From: an uncultured Candidatus Saccharibacteria bacterium
GTDB taxonomy: Bacteria > Patescibacteriota > Saccharimonadia > Saccharimonadales > Saccharimonadaceae
Assembly (NCBI GenBank): GCA_947165465.1
Contig: CAMVAM010000001.1
Span: forward strand, 1-64,000
Reading direction: 5' to 3'
Length of the DNA stretch: 64,000 nt
Positions 17,053-25,293 of this stretch are shown one piece after another; the first letter of the stretch is position 1, and each line of letters begins with the position of its first letter. A model generated the notes under the pieces. The model did not search any database, was not told the DNA's origin, and saw nothing but the letters and a program-made list of their open reading frames with translations. The position numbers were made by a program, and so were the translations under genes.

Positions 17053-17454
17053 ATGTATAACCAGGATAATAAAAAAGACACAACAATGAGCACGATATTA
17101 ACTCTGACTATTACTCTTGTCGTGTCGCTTACCCTTTCATTCCCAATAATGGAAATAATAAAACACGCTCCGGGGGTAAATTTTAAGACGGAAATGGAGT
17201 ATTTTGCAACACAGATGCTGGTGTCTTCTCTGTTCTTTATTGCAATCGTAGCATGTATAAGAGTGATAAAGTATTTCATCAATGGGCGCAAAGCCTCTTC
17301 CGACAAAAACGCTAAAATAGCACTAGAAAGAAAAAAGAAAGGTTTTAAACGTTTAGGGAAAACAGCAATAACCATTGTAACTGTGGCCCTAATGGGATTC
17401 CTTATTATGCTCATAGCGATGGCGGTCATTTTTGCGGGCGCAGCTCGCCACTAA
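17053..17454 (+). CDS. small membrane protein, three predicted TM segments
   Basis: The 133-residue AT-rich gene encodes hydrophobic segments near residues 13-35, 52-74 and 105-128, with a basic loop between the last two. No family was recognised. TATAAT (17041-17046) ends exactly six bases before the ATG, so the mRNA is predicted to be leaderless. The coding end runs into degenerate copies of the tRNA-Asn 3' sequence. Confidence 0.5.
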   Translation: MYNQDNKKDTTMSTILTLTITLVVSLTLSFPIMEIIKHAPGVNFKTEMEYFATQMLVSSLFFIAIVACIRVIKYFINGRKASSDKNAKIALERKKKGFKRLGKTAITIVTVALMGFLIMLIAMAVIFAGAARH

Positions 17455-17497
17455 GCGGTCAGACTCGCTTCGGAGCGATTTTGATATTTTGTGCAAC

Positions 17498-17525
17498 AAA
17501 AAATGGCTCCCCCGGCCAGACTCGA
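17498..17525 (+). repeat. duplicated 3' end of tRNA-Asn
   Basis: The 28 bases here are identical to 17582-17609. That covers the last 22 bases of tRNA-Asn, including CCA, plus six adjoining As. A third, degenerate copy lies near 17455-17483. The copies lie on the 3' side of the tRNA, as expected for an attachment-site duplication or a decayed tandem duplication. Confidence 0.8.
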
Positions 17526-17587
17526 TTCGGAGCCGAAGGCGGAGAACGAGTCTGAGCATTTTTTTGAGTTTTTATAACATAAAAAAA

Positions 17588-17662
17588 TGGCTCCCCCGGC
17601 CAGACTCGAACTGGCAACCTCGAAGTTAACAGCTTCTTGCTCCACCATTGAGCTACAGGGGA
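17588..17662 (-). tRNA. tRNA-Asn (GTT)
   Basis: The reverse strand gives a 75-base cloverleaf: a perfect 7-bp acceptor stem (TCCCCTG/CGGGGGA), loop CTGTTAA with anticodon GTT, T-loop TTCGAGT and encoded CCA (17588-17590). A TATAAT (17693-17698) upstream is the likely -10 box. Confidence 0.93.
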
Positions 17663-17776
17663 ATATCCATACGACAAAATGTGCGTACGTCTATTATAGC
17701 ATATTTTTTATTTTTGTGGTAAAATTATAAGAGTTATTTTTGTTTTGACGTCTAAAATCATGAGAAAGGAGAGCAA

Positions 17777-19543
17777 ATGGAAGAAAAAACAATTCAGATT
17801 GCCGGTTCTATTACCGTTGACGAGCTTGCCAATGCGCTCGGCCTTTCTGTTACTCAATTAATCGGCGAACTCTTCAAAAACGGCATCGTCGCAACCATTA
17901 ACCAGCGCCTCGATTTTGAAACCGCCTCTATTATCATCGACGAACTTGGCCTTAAAAATGTCAAACTCGAGAAGAAAAACACCGCGACTAAGACCTCCGA
18001 CTTTCATCGCGAACTCTCTGATAAAGCCGTTTCCCGACCACCAGTCGTAGCTGTAATGGGTCACGTCGATCATGGTAAAACTACACTTCTTGATACGCTT
18101 CTTCACAAGAAAACCGTCGATGACGAAGCCGGTGGCATCACTCAGCACATTTCTGCTTATCAGTTAAAACATGATGACCGCTGGATTACGTTCCTTGATA
18201 CCCCTGGCCACGAGGCCTTTGCCGCTATTCGCCAACACGGCGCCATGCTTACCGATATCGTTGTTATCGTGGTCGCAGCCGATGATGGCGTGAAACCACA
18301 AACCGTCGAAGCTATCAATTTCGCCAAGTCCGCTAACGCCAAGATTATCGTTGCTATCAACAAAATCGACCGCGAAGGTGCCGATATTCCACGCACCATG
18401 GCGGATCTCAGCCAACATGGCCTCCAGCCGGAAGAATGGGGTGGTGACATTACGATGGTGCCAATCTCTGCGAAGCAAGGTACTAACCTCGAACAACTTC
18501 TTGATATGATTCTTCTTACCGCCGACATTGAGGAACTAAAAGCCGATGTCGACATCCCGGCTGAAGGCCTTGTGATTGAATCTCACATGGAAACCGGCCG
18601 TGGTTCCGTCGTAAACCTCCTCGTTACCGGTGGGGAATTAAAGACTGGCGATTTCATCGTGGCTGGCTCTGCCTTCGGCAAAGTCCGCACCATGCTTGAT
18701 TTCAAGGGTAAACCAAAGGGCAAAGCTACCCCATCCACCCCTGTTACGATTACCGGCTTTAAAGAGCTCCCGAACTTCGGCGACCGCTTCGTAGAAGTTT
18801 CAGACGAAAAGACCGCCCGTAAAATGGCACTCCTTAATGCTCAGGCTCTCGCGGACGAAACCGCCTCCGCAAATGTCACTTCTTCAGATCTTCTCCGCAT
18901 GATGAACGTTGCCGATAATTCCAAGGTCTTTAACGTTATTATTAAAGGCGACGTGCTTGGTTCAGTCACCTCTGTTGTCGACTCTCTTAAAATGATTGAT
19001 ACGCACGGCGAAATCACGCTCAATATCGTTTCTACCGGTGTTGGCGACATCAACGAAAACGATGTCTACATGGCTGCCGGTGGCAATACCGTAGTTTATG
19101 GCTTCAACGTCTCTGTTCCGATCAATATTTCCAAAATGGCCGCGCGCGACAACGTTCCAGTCCGCACTTTCAGAGTGATTTACGAACTCCTCGATGACGC
19201 TAAACACGAGATGGAAAATCTCCTTGATGCCGAAGTTATCGAAGAAGATAAAGGCGAAATGAAAGTCCTTGGCGTCTTCCGCACCGAAAAAACCTCTATC
19301 ATCGCCGGTGGGGAAGTACTAAAAGGCGACGTCAAAGCTACTTATCTTGCCCGTGTCGTCCGCGACAAAACCTATCTTGGCGAGGTTGAAGTCACCTCTG
19401 TTCAAAAAGAGAAAATCGACGTCAAAGAACTCACTGCCGGTGAAACCGGTGGTCTCGCCCTCAAAACTGAAAATAAACTCCAACTCCAAATTGGCGATCG
19501 CCTCAAATTCTTCACCCGCGAACTCAAGAAGAAGACGCTTTAG
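17777..19543 (+). CDS. infB: translation initiation factor IF-2
   Basis: The 588-residue protein has an IF2-N domain (about 1-55), then a GTPase domain with GHVDHGKTT (about 95), DTPGHE (about 141) and NKID (about 195). Domains II, III and C2 follow and bind initiator tRNA. It positions fMet-tRNA on the 30S subunit. It is near the short end for the family, because the long variable N-terminal region is missing. A clear AAAGGAG Shine-Dalgarno precedes the ATG. fmt and def in this window supply its formylated substrate cycle. Confidence 0.95.
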   Translation: MEEKTIQIAGSITVDELANALGLSVTQLIGELFKNGIVATINQRLDFETASIIIDELGLKNVKLEKKNTATKTSDFHRELSDKAVSRPPVVAVMGHVDHGKTTLLDTLLHKKTVDDEAGGITQHISAYQLKHDDRWITFLDTPGHEAFAAIRQHGAMLTDIVVIVVAADDGVKPQTVEAINFAKSANAKIIVAINKIDREGADIPRTMADLSQHGLQPEEWGGDITMVPISAKQGTNLEQLLDMILLTADIEELKADVDIPAEGLVIESHMETGRGSVVNLLVTGGELKTGDFIVAGSAFGKVRTMLDFKGKPKGKATPSTPVTITGFKELPNFGDRFVEVSDEKTARKMALLNAQALADETASANVTSSDLLRMMNVADNSKVFNVIIKGDVLGSVTSVVDSLKMIDTHGEITLNIVSTGVGDINENDVYMAAGGNTVVYGFNVSVPINISKMAARDNVPVRTFRVIYELLDDAKHEMENLLDAEVIEEDKGEMKVLGVFRTEKTSIIAGGEVLKGDVKATYLARVVRDKTYLGEVEVTSVQKEKIDVKELTAGETGGLALKTENKLQLQIGDRLKFFTRELKKKTL

Positions 19544-19568
19544 TTTATTTATGATACAATAGCGTCAT

Positions 19569-20024
19569 ATGGACGCAAAGAATAATAAATCTTCCAGAGC
19601 ATTAATACTACTTATTGGCATACCAATGATAATTGTGGCGGCCATTTCACTCTATTTCTTATTAGAAAAACCTATTTGTAACGAAAAAATCGCCCTTGGC
19701 CATGCCTTTTGCCAACTATCTGTGATGTCGATTGCAGCAATTCTTGGTATTTTCGGCATTGTTTTCCTTATCTCATGTACTGCACAGCTTTCTCCTAAAA
19801 ATCAGGCCATAATTAGAAATAGTAACAACAAATCCAATACTATTGCAAAAATAATAGGGAATTCCTTACTCTGGACGATAGTCATTACGATCTTTGCTGT
19901 TTGTATTTTTGGGGCAATGGCCGGAGGAACAGGTACCAGCAAAGGTGCGATGGCCGGCATTGCCGCATTGCAAGTAGTGATAATGATTTTATTAATTATA
20001 AAAGCAGTGAATAAAAATAAATAG
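19569..20024 (+). CDS. small membrane protein, four predicted TM segments
   Basis: The 151-residue protein has hydrophobic segments near residues 11-32, 50-72, 95-118 and 126-147. A Gly/Ala-rich turn joins the last two. No family was recognised. Extended -10 TGaTACAAT (19552-19560) ends eight bases before the ATG, giving at most a two-base leader. Confidence 0.5.
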   Translation: MDAKNNKSSRALILLIGIPMIIVAAISLYFLLEKPICNEKIALGHAFCQLSVMSIAAILGIFGIVFLISCTAQLSPKNQAIIRNSNNKSNTIAKIIGNSLLWTIVITIFAVCIFGAMAGGTGTSKGAMAGIAALQVVIMILLIIKAVNKNK

Positions 20025-20077
20025 AAACCATGCTATAATAAAAGCATAAACGTAATTTTGGAGCGAAAAACACTTCC

Positions 20078-21133
20078 ATGGACAATGCCTTGGCAAAAAT
20101 TAACGCTGTCAAAGAAAAAATCATCTTTGGTGGGATAATACTGTTTGTTGTGTATATCTTAATTGGGATTATCGCCTGTATCGCAGACTCCGAAAACTCT
20201 AGTTCTTATTCTGGCGTATACGCGACCTTTTCAAAATTCCTTTCAACCGGTCTCACGCTCGGTATTTGTTTATTTTGTATGCTCGACAACCTCAATAAAA
20301 TCGGTAACAAAAACCAAGTTTGTCGCGTTTTTGCTGCACTAAGCCTTGTCGCAGTGCCAATCTTTCTGATTCTTTATTTCCTCGGCGCATGGGAAGCCAT
20401 CAAATTCACGGAATGCACCGGCCAATCCTATTCATATTTTGGCTACGATTACTGTTCTCAAGAAACTCTAAACCTTGTCGGTAAGATCACAATTGTTTTC
20501 GGTGCCGCCGTTGCACTCGGCACTGTCGGCTCTCTTACGATGTCAATCAAATCCTTTAACCGCATGGTTATCGATGTTACCAAGATTATTGCCACTATCG
20601 CTCTTACCATCGCAGTCCTCATCTCTGTTTATCTTTCTATTGCCGTTGGCTCAATCCTTAGCGTTATCAGTGCTTCCACATCGCTAACTTTCACCTCTGT
20701 TTTCTGTTATGTCGCTTGGGTTTCTCTCGCCATCCTCGCCTTCTATCTCTCTAAATTTGATAATGGCGTCGCTCCGACCCCACTTAGGCCATTAAACGCC
20801 AAAGTCATGTCTGCCTCCGCCCCGGCCGTCATTTCTATGGAAGAAATCGTTGAACCGACCAAAGAGACCATCTACCCGGAGCCAACTGCTAATCGTCCGG
20901 TAAATCACGTTGATGGCGTTAATCTAAATGCTACCCCGGAGCCAGCTCCGTCTCCAGCACCAGAACCGACCCCGGAACCGGAGAAAGCCCCGGCGCCTGA
21001 ACCTCAGCCACTCCACGCAAACCCTGGTGAGCCTCTGTTTGAGGAACACCCAACCATCGGCCCGGCCGTTACCGGCACCACGCACGACGAATTCGATACA
21101 CTTGATAATAACGAGAATAAGGAGGTAATCTAA
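20078..21133 (+). CDS. multi-pass membrane protein with Pro/Glu-rich cytoplasmic tail
   Basis: The 351-residue protein has about six hydrophobic segments in residues 15-230, a short Cys-containing loop between two of them, and a long Pro/Glu/Ala-rich tail (about 250-350). No family was recognised. TGcTATAAT (20031-20039) gives a leader of about 30 nt with GGAG before the ATG. The stop overlaps the next ATG (TAATG), so it is coupled to a DUF5663-like gene. The pairing of a large membrane/tail protein with a DUF5663-like protein echoes the 3312-7848 operon. Confidence 0.55.
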   Translation: MDNALAKINAVKEKIIFGGIILFVVYILIGIIACIADSENSSSYSGVYATFSKFLSTGLTLGICLFCMLDNLNKIGNKNQVCRVFAALSLVAVPIFLILYFLGAWEAIKFTECTGQSYSYFGYDYCSQETLNLVGKITIVFGAAVALGTVGSLTMSIKSFNRMVIDVTKIIATIALTIAVLISVYLSIAVGSILSVISASTSLTFTSVFCYVAWVSLAILAFYLSKFDNGVAPTPLRPLNAKVMSASAPAVISMEEIVEPTKETIYPEPTANRPVNHVDGVNLNATPEPAPSPAPEPTPEPEKAPAPEPQPLHANPGEPLFEEHPTIGPAVTGTTHDEFDTLDNNENKEVI

Positions 21134-21426
21134 TGCAATTTGACGAAGAATTTTTGAAGGAAATGGGCCTTTCCGCTATGCCGGAAGCCGAAAAACAGCG
21201 TTTCCTCGACTATGTTCAAGAGGAACTCGAGGTTCGTATTGGTCAACGCATCTCCAAAGGTATCCCAGAAACTCTGTTAAATGAGTTCGACATGATTACC
21301 GATCCAAACGAAGCCGCTAAATGGCTCGAGAAAAACCGCCCAGATTACCGCGAAATCGTCAATCGTACCATCGCGGAGATGAAAGAAGAAATCCGCTCTA
21401 ACCGTGCGAAACTCGTTATCGCCTAA
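21133..21426 (+). CDS. DUF5663-like small protein
   Basis: The 97-residue, helical, acidic protein has the same plan as the 3312-3620 product: an EFLKEMGL opening, a D/E-rich helix, then LLNEFDMITDPNEAAKWLE. It is translationally coupled to the membrane protein upstream. Its function is unknown. A recurring partnership with large membrane-associated proteins suggests an adaptor or chaperone role (inference). Confidence 0.5.
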   Translation: MQFDEEFLKEMGLSAMPEAEKQRFLDYVQEELEVRIGQRISKGIPETLLNEFDMITDPNEAAKWLEKNRPDYREIVNRTIAEMKEEIRSNRAKLVIA

Positions 21427-21429
21427 GAG

Positions 21430-21455
21430 AAAACTAGCCGAAAGGCTAGTTTTTT
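21430..21455. terminator. bidirectional terminator
   Basis: An AAAACTAGCC / GGCTAGTTTT hairpin with a GAAA loop and flanking A and T runs lies between convergent genes. Confidence 0.85.
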
Positions 21456-22222
21456 GCATATCCGTTTAAGAAACTCTTAGCATCCATCGGCTTTTTGCTC
21501 TCTGGTTGGAGCCTATCGATGCTAAGAACACCATCTTTGCACTCAAGCGGAATTAGAGCCGTCTCACCTTGCTTTAGTATATGTGCCTCTAAAATGATGC
21601 AATTTAGGCCGTAGAACGTATATTTCACTTTTGGAAAGCCTTGAAGTGCCACGATTTTACGATAAATTGCCTCGGCCGTCTCTGTAGATGGCTTAATCTT
21701 TGACATCGATTTATCGAGTTTTTCCGTAAACGTCGCACCTGATTCATTCTGAGCCACCGGCTCTGGCAAAGCGGTCAAATTATTCGAAATCCACTTCGCA
21801 CCCGCCTCAGCTAAGGCCTTATAAATCTCCGCCTTATTCATTGGCAGACCAGAAATCGTAGCTTGGTAGTAAAGCGGCCCCGCATCCATCGCTTTTACGA
21901 GCTTCATCACCGAGACGGAAAACTCTGTGTCGCCGTTTAAAATCGCACTTTCAATTGGCGAAGCACCCCTGTATTTTGGAAGTAGGGAAGGATGGATGTT
22001 TAAAATCCCTTCCGGCTCAAATAGCTCCAAAACGTCCTCTTTAATCATCACGCCATAAGACGCTAGCACCCCATGTAATTCTGGATGTGAGCTTTTTAGC
22101 TTCTTCACGGCATCAAGATCACCTCTTTCTCTCGCATGAAACACTACTTCAAAATGCTTTTCAAGCACCTTCAAAGCATATTCCGCCAGAGGCCCATTAC
22201 CAAAAAAGATAATTTTTTCCAT
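21446..22222 (-). CDS. fmt: methionyl-tRNA formyltransferase
   Basis: The 258-residue protein has an N-terminal formyltransferase fold with the NIHPSLLPKYRGASPIE signature (about 97-111) and a shortened C-terminal domain. It formylates Met-tRNAi with 10-formyl-THF. It follows def by 16 bases, with a GGAG site. This is the usual fmt-def pair, here in the order def-fmt. The length is well below the usual 310-315 residues. Confidence 0.92.
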   Translation of the reverse strand: MEKIIFFGNGPLAEYALKVLEKHFEVVFHARERGDLDAVKKLKSSHPELHGVLASYGVMIKEDVLELFEPEGILNIHPSLLPKYRGASPIESAILNGDTEFSVSVMKLVKAMDAGPLYYQATISGLPMNKAEIYKALAEAGAKWISNNLTALPEPVAQNESGATFTEKLDKSMSKIKPSTETAEAIYRKIVALQGFPKVKYTFYGLNCIILEAHILKQGETALIPLECKDGVLSIDRLQPESKKPMDAKSFLNGYAKN

Positions 22223-22238
22223 AAAATCTCCGCTTTAA

Positions 22239-22811
22239 TTAATCGTCAGGGAAAAGCTCTTTGTTATCTTTAATCTCTTTATCATAATCTACCGGCACCA
22301 AATCTCCCTTGTCATTCATGCGGTAGAATGCATCTTTTTCATTTTTAATATGGTCAATAAAAAGTATACCGTCCAGGTGGTCAATCTCGTGAAGAAGTGT
22401 TCTCGCGAGCTCATCGGTGGCTTTAATGCGCACCTCTGTTCCGTCCTCAAGCTTTGCCTTCACGCGTACCTTCGAAGCGCGTGGCACCATCCCATAAACC
22501 GAAGGCACCGATAAACAACCCTCATAATCTTTAATCGTTTTACCCTCAGTTTTTAAGACTACCGGGTCGATTAGAGCCGTAAAAGTGGCTTTTTTCTTGT
22601 CTTCCATATCATCGCGAATAATAATGATTCGCTTGTTAATACCCATCTGAGGCGCCGCCATTGCTGCCGAGAGTTCATAAGGGTGCTCTTTTTCCCAATC
22701 GAGTGACAATTTTCGCATCTGTTCGATAATATCAAGAACTTCCGGCGTAATCTTGCCGACTTTCTCCGATTTCTCCCTTAAACGCGGGTCAGGCGTTGTA
22801 ATAATTTCCAT
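22239..22811 (-). CDS. def: peptide deformylase
   Basis: The protein of about 190 residues contains the three deformylase motifs: AAPQMGI (motif I), EGCLSVP (motif II) and HEIDHLDG (motif III), with Cys and two His binding the metal. It removes the formyl group from nascent proteins. Two in-frame ATGs exist; TATAAT (22818-22823) is six bases upstream of the second (22811), so that start is chosen and the mRNA is leaderless. fmt is directly downstream. Confidence 0.93.
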   Translation of the reverse strand: MEIITTPDPRLREKSEKVGKITPEVLDIIEQMRKLSLDWEKEHPYELSAAMAAPQMGINKRIIIIRDDMEDKKKATFTALIDPVVLKTEGKTIKDYEGCLSVPSVYGMVPRASKVRVKAKLEDGTEVRIKATDELARTLLHEIDHLDGILFIDHIKNEKDAFYRMNDKGDLVPVDYDKEIKDNKELFPDD

Positions 22812-22833
22812 AGGCATATTATATCACAAATTG

Positions 22834-22911
22834 GCTATAATTAAACCCTACTCGGGACCATAAGCTTGGCCGAACGGCCTCGAGTGTGTCCCGAGAGGGT
22901 TTAATTATAGC
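22834..22911. repeat. 78-bp palindrome with a -10 box in each arm
   Basis: The left arm 22834-22858 and right arm 22888-22911 are complementary over 24 bp with one bulged base, and the loop has its own GGCC/GGCC hairpin. Each arm starts GCTATAATTAAACCCT, so both strands carry a TATAAT firing inwards. The right arm overlaps the priA stop codon. It could be a terminator-like hairpin, a MITE-like insertion or a bidirectional promoter element. Confidence 0.8.
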
Positions 22912-24902
22912 AAACTTGGTGGGTCTAATGTGACTCTGAAATTCTTATCCAACTTCTTGGCCACCTCAATTAAGGCCAGTCTCGAAGATGATCGGATAAT
23001 TAATTCCCACGTATAACCCCTGTTAGTTCTTTCATGAAACGCTGGCATCGGCGGGGAAACAATTAATCTCTTATCGGAGGAAAGCTCGGCGCTTAAATCT
23101 CGAATTTTCCGAAGCACAATCGCCTCTGTTTTTAGTGTAATATCGAGCCGCATAATATGTTTAAACGGCGGAAAACCAGAGGCAGAACGTTTTTTCAGCA
23201 TGTATTTCGAAAAGCCCTCAAAATCCTCATTTACGGCGTAATTTAGCACCGGATGTTCCGGTCGAAACGTCTGAATAAACACCTCTGCCTTATCAATATG
23301 GCCACGGCCAACCCTGCCAATCACCTGTGTGAGGAGCTGGAACACCCTTTCTTCTGCCGAAAAATCCGGGAGCGACAGCCCCGCATCCGCCTGTACTACT
23401 CCTACAGTCGCGAGTTTTGGAAGATCGAGCCCCTTGGCAAGCGTCTGCGTCCCGACCAAAATGTCCACCCCGCCATTTTTTACCTCTTCATACACGGCTT
23501 CTAGCCCCTCGCCCTTCTTATTATCAGCATCAAACCGCTGAATTTTGGCATTTTTAAATAACCTTTTTAGCTCTGTCTCGAGGAGCTTCGTCCCAAATCC
23601 CTTATGAATTAGCCCCGGCGCCTTACATTTCGGGCAACAAACCGGCACTTTTTCGTGGTAGCCACAGGTATGACACTTTAGCTCAAAGCTGTCCGCATGA
23701 AGCGTCAGCGGCAAAAAACAGTTCGGACAAACCATCTCCTCACCACAACTCTCGCAAATCGTAAGAGGTGACGACCCCCGTCTATTATGAAAAATCAGTG
23801 TCTGTCGGCCATTTTCAAGATTACTCCGAATCGCAGATAAAAGAGCATTCGAAAAATACCGGTTTTCCGAGAAATTATCTCGGTTTTTAAAATCAATAAT
23901 CTTAATTTCCGGCTTCACCGCGGTATCCTTGGCCTTTTCCGCGAGTTTCACTAGGGAATTCTTCTTTTCAGCCAAATAATAATCCTCCACGGTCGGCGTA
24001 GCGGACCCCAGTAAGGAGTCGCATTTTAAGAGGGAAGCCATGTAACTTGCCGCCCGAATCGCCGAATATTTCGGTGTATTCTCCTGGTAATAGGTCGATT
24101 CGTGCGCCTCATCAATGATAATGAGCCCGAGATCACTAAGCGGCGCAAACAGGGCGCTTCTTGGCCCCACCACGATGCGTGGCTCCTCAGTTTCGAGCAG
24201 GAAATCAAAGATTTTCTGCCTCTCCACCTCTGTTTGTTTACTATGAATCATCGTAATTTTGTCGCCAAATACGTCCTGGAACACGCGAACGAGCTGGCCC
24301 GTCAGCGCGATTTCCGGCACCAACAGCACAACACTATTGCCCCGTTTAAGCGCATTTAAGGCCATTTCTAGGTATATATTCGTCTTACCACTACCAGTGA
24401 CGCCAAAAAGCAGTTTCGTGGCTCCTGGGGCCTTCTGGAGGCCTTCTAGGGCCATTTTTTGCGCGGGGTTAAGCTGTATAAACGGCAATTTGGCGGCTCC
24501 GGCATCCCCACCCCTGTCTAAGACCTTCTGTTCGGTTTTTGCCTTTATCTGTTCGGTTTGTTCGGTTTTTGATGCTTTCACCCCTGTATTTCGGCGCTTT
24601 TTTAACACCCCTACGGGCAACATCATCCCCATAGCACTAGATAAAGGCGCCTGGTAGTACTCGGACAGCCACACGGCCGTCTTCACTAGGTGGCTCGGCA
24701 GCGGCTTTGAATACAAAATTCGTGCGATCGATTTGGTCGCAAATTTTGGTTGAGCAACTTTTTTTACAACAATGCCCGGAACTTTTATATTTCCGAGTGG
24801 CACTTCCACAATCGCACCAACAGGCAGGGAATCATCAAAATTATAGGTTAGAGCTGTTTCCAGCCTCCCTGTTCCTCTCCCTGGTATCACCTCGTAGAAC
24901 AT
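22905..24902 (-). CDS. priA: primosomal replication restart helicase PriA
   Basis: The 665-residue protein has an N-terminal DNA-binding domain and Walker A GVTGSGKTN (about 165). A DEAHE box, a zinc-binding insertion with four CxxC pairs (about 384-430) and helicase motifs IV-VI complete it. It reloads the replisome at stalled forks. A TEQ/KTEQ-rich linker (about 113-128) is encoded by the repeated word discussed in the findings. TATAAT (24909-24914) lies six bases before the ATG, so the mRNA is leaderless. An inverted repeat overlaps the stop. Confidence 0.93.
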   Translation of the reverse strand: MFYEVIPGRGTGRLETALTYNFDDSLPVGAIVEVPLGNIKVPGIVVKKVAQPKFATKSIARILYSKPLPSHLVKTAVWLSEYYQAPLSSAMGMMLPVGVLKKRRNTGVKASKTEQTEQIKAKTEQKVLDRGGDAGAAKLPFIQLNPAQKMALEGLQKAPGATKLLFGVTGSGKTNIYLEMALNALKRGNSVVLLVPEIALTGQLVRVFQDVFGDKITMIHSKQTEVERQKIFDFLLETEEPRIVVGPRSALFAPLSDLGLIIIDEAHESTYYQENTPKYSAIRAASYMASLLKCDSLLGSATPTVEDYYLAEKKNSLVKLAEKAKDTAVKPEIKIIDFKNRDNFSENRYFSNALLSAIRSNLENGRQTLIFHNRRGSSPLTICESCGEEMVCPNCFLPLTLHADSFELKCHTCGYHEKVPVCCPKCKAPGLIHKGFGTKLLETELKRLFKNAKIQRFDADNKKGEGLEAVYEEVKNGGVDILVGTQTLAKGLDLPKLATVGVVQADAGLSLPDFSAEERVFQLLTQVIGRVGRGHIDKAEVFIQTFRPEHPVLNYAVNEDFEGFSKYMLKKRSASGFPPFKHIMRLDITLKTEAIVLRKIRDLSAELSSDKRLIVSPPMPAFHERTNRGYTWELIIRSSSRLALIEVAKKLDKNFRVTLDPPSLL

Positions 24903-24990
24903 ACCTCTATTATATAACAGAAAAAAATGCGAATGTTGTTGTAATTTTTACAGAGCGTGTGCTATAATAGGGAAGATTAAGCGAGGTAAC

Positions 24991-25281
24991 ATGTTAGACA
25001 TATTTATCACATCGAGAGTTAGGCGCAAAATTGTTGTAGTTTTTGCTAAATATCCGGATTTCAAGGCCCACGTCAGGGGCTTAGCGAAGCTTTTAAAGGA
25101 AGATCCGGGCAATATACAGAGAGAACTTGAGCGCATGGCCGAGGGTAAATTCCTAATTGTTACCAAAAAAGGTAAGACCAAAATCTACCAAACTAACAAA
25201 CAATTTCCAATCTTAAAGGAACTTCAAAGCATTGTGATTAAAAGCCAGAAGGGCAGCAAACCGTCCAAAACTATCGGCTAA
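24991..25281 (+). CDS. winged-helix DNA-binding protein
   Basis: The 96-residue protein fits a winged helix-turn-helix: an N-terminal helix, then LAKLLKEDPGNIQRELERM as the recognition helix, and a beta wing (KFLIVTKKGKTKIYQTN). It resembles small ArsR/MarR-like regulators. No ligand-binding cysteines are seen. Extended -10 TGcTATAAT (24960-24968) and GAGG precede the ATG. recJ follows 12 bases later, so it may regulate its own operon. Confidence 0.65.
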   Translation: MLDIFITSRVRRKIVVVFAKYPDFKAHVRGLAKLLKEDPGNIQRELERMAEGKFLIVTKKGKTKIYQTNKQFPILKELQSIVIKSQKGSKPSKTIG

Positions 25282-25293
25282 CAGGGGCGATAA

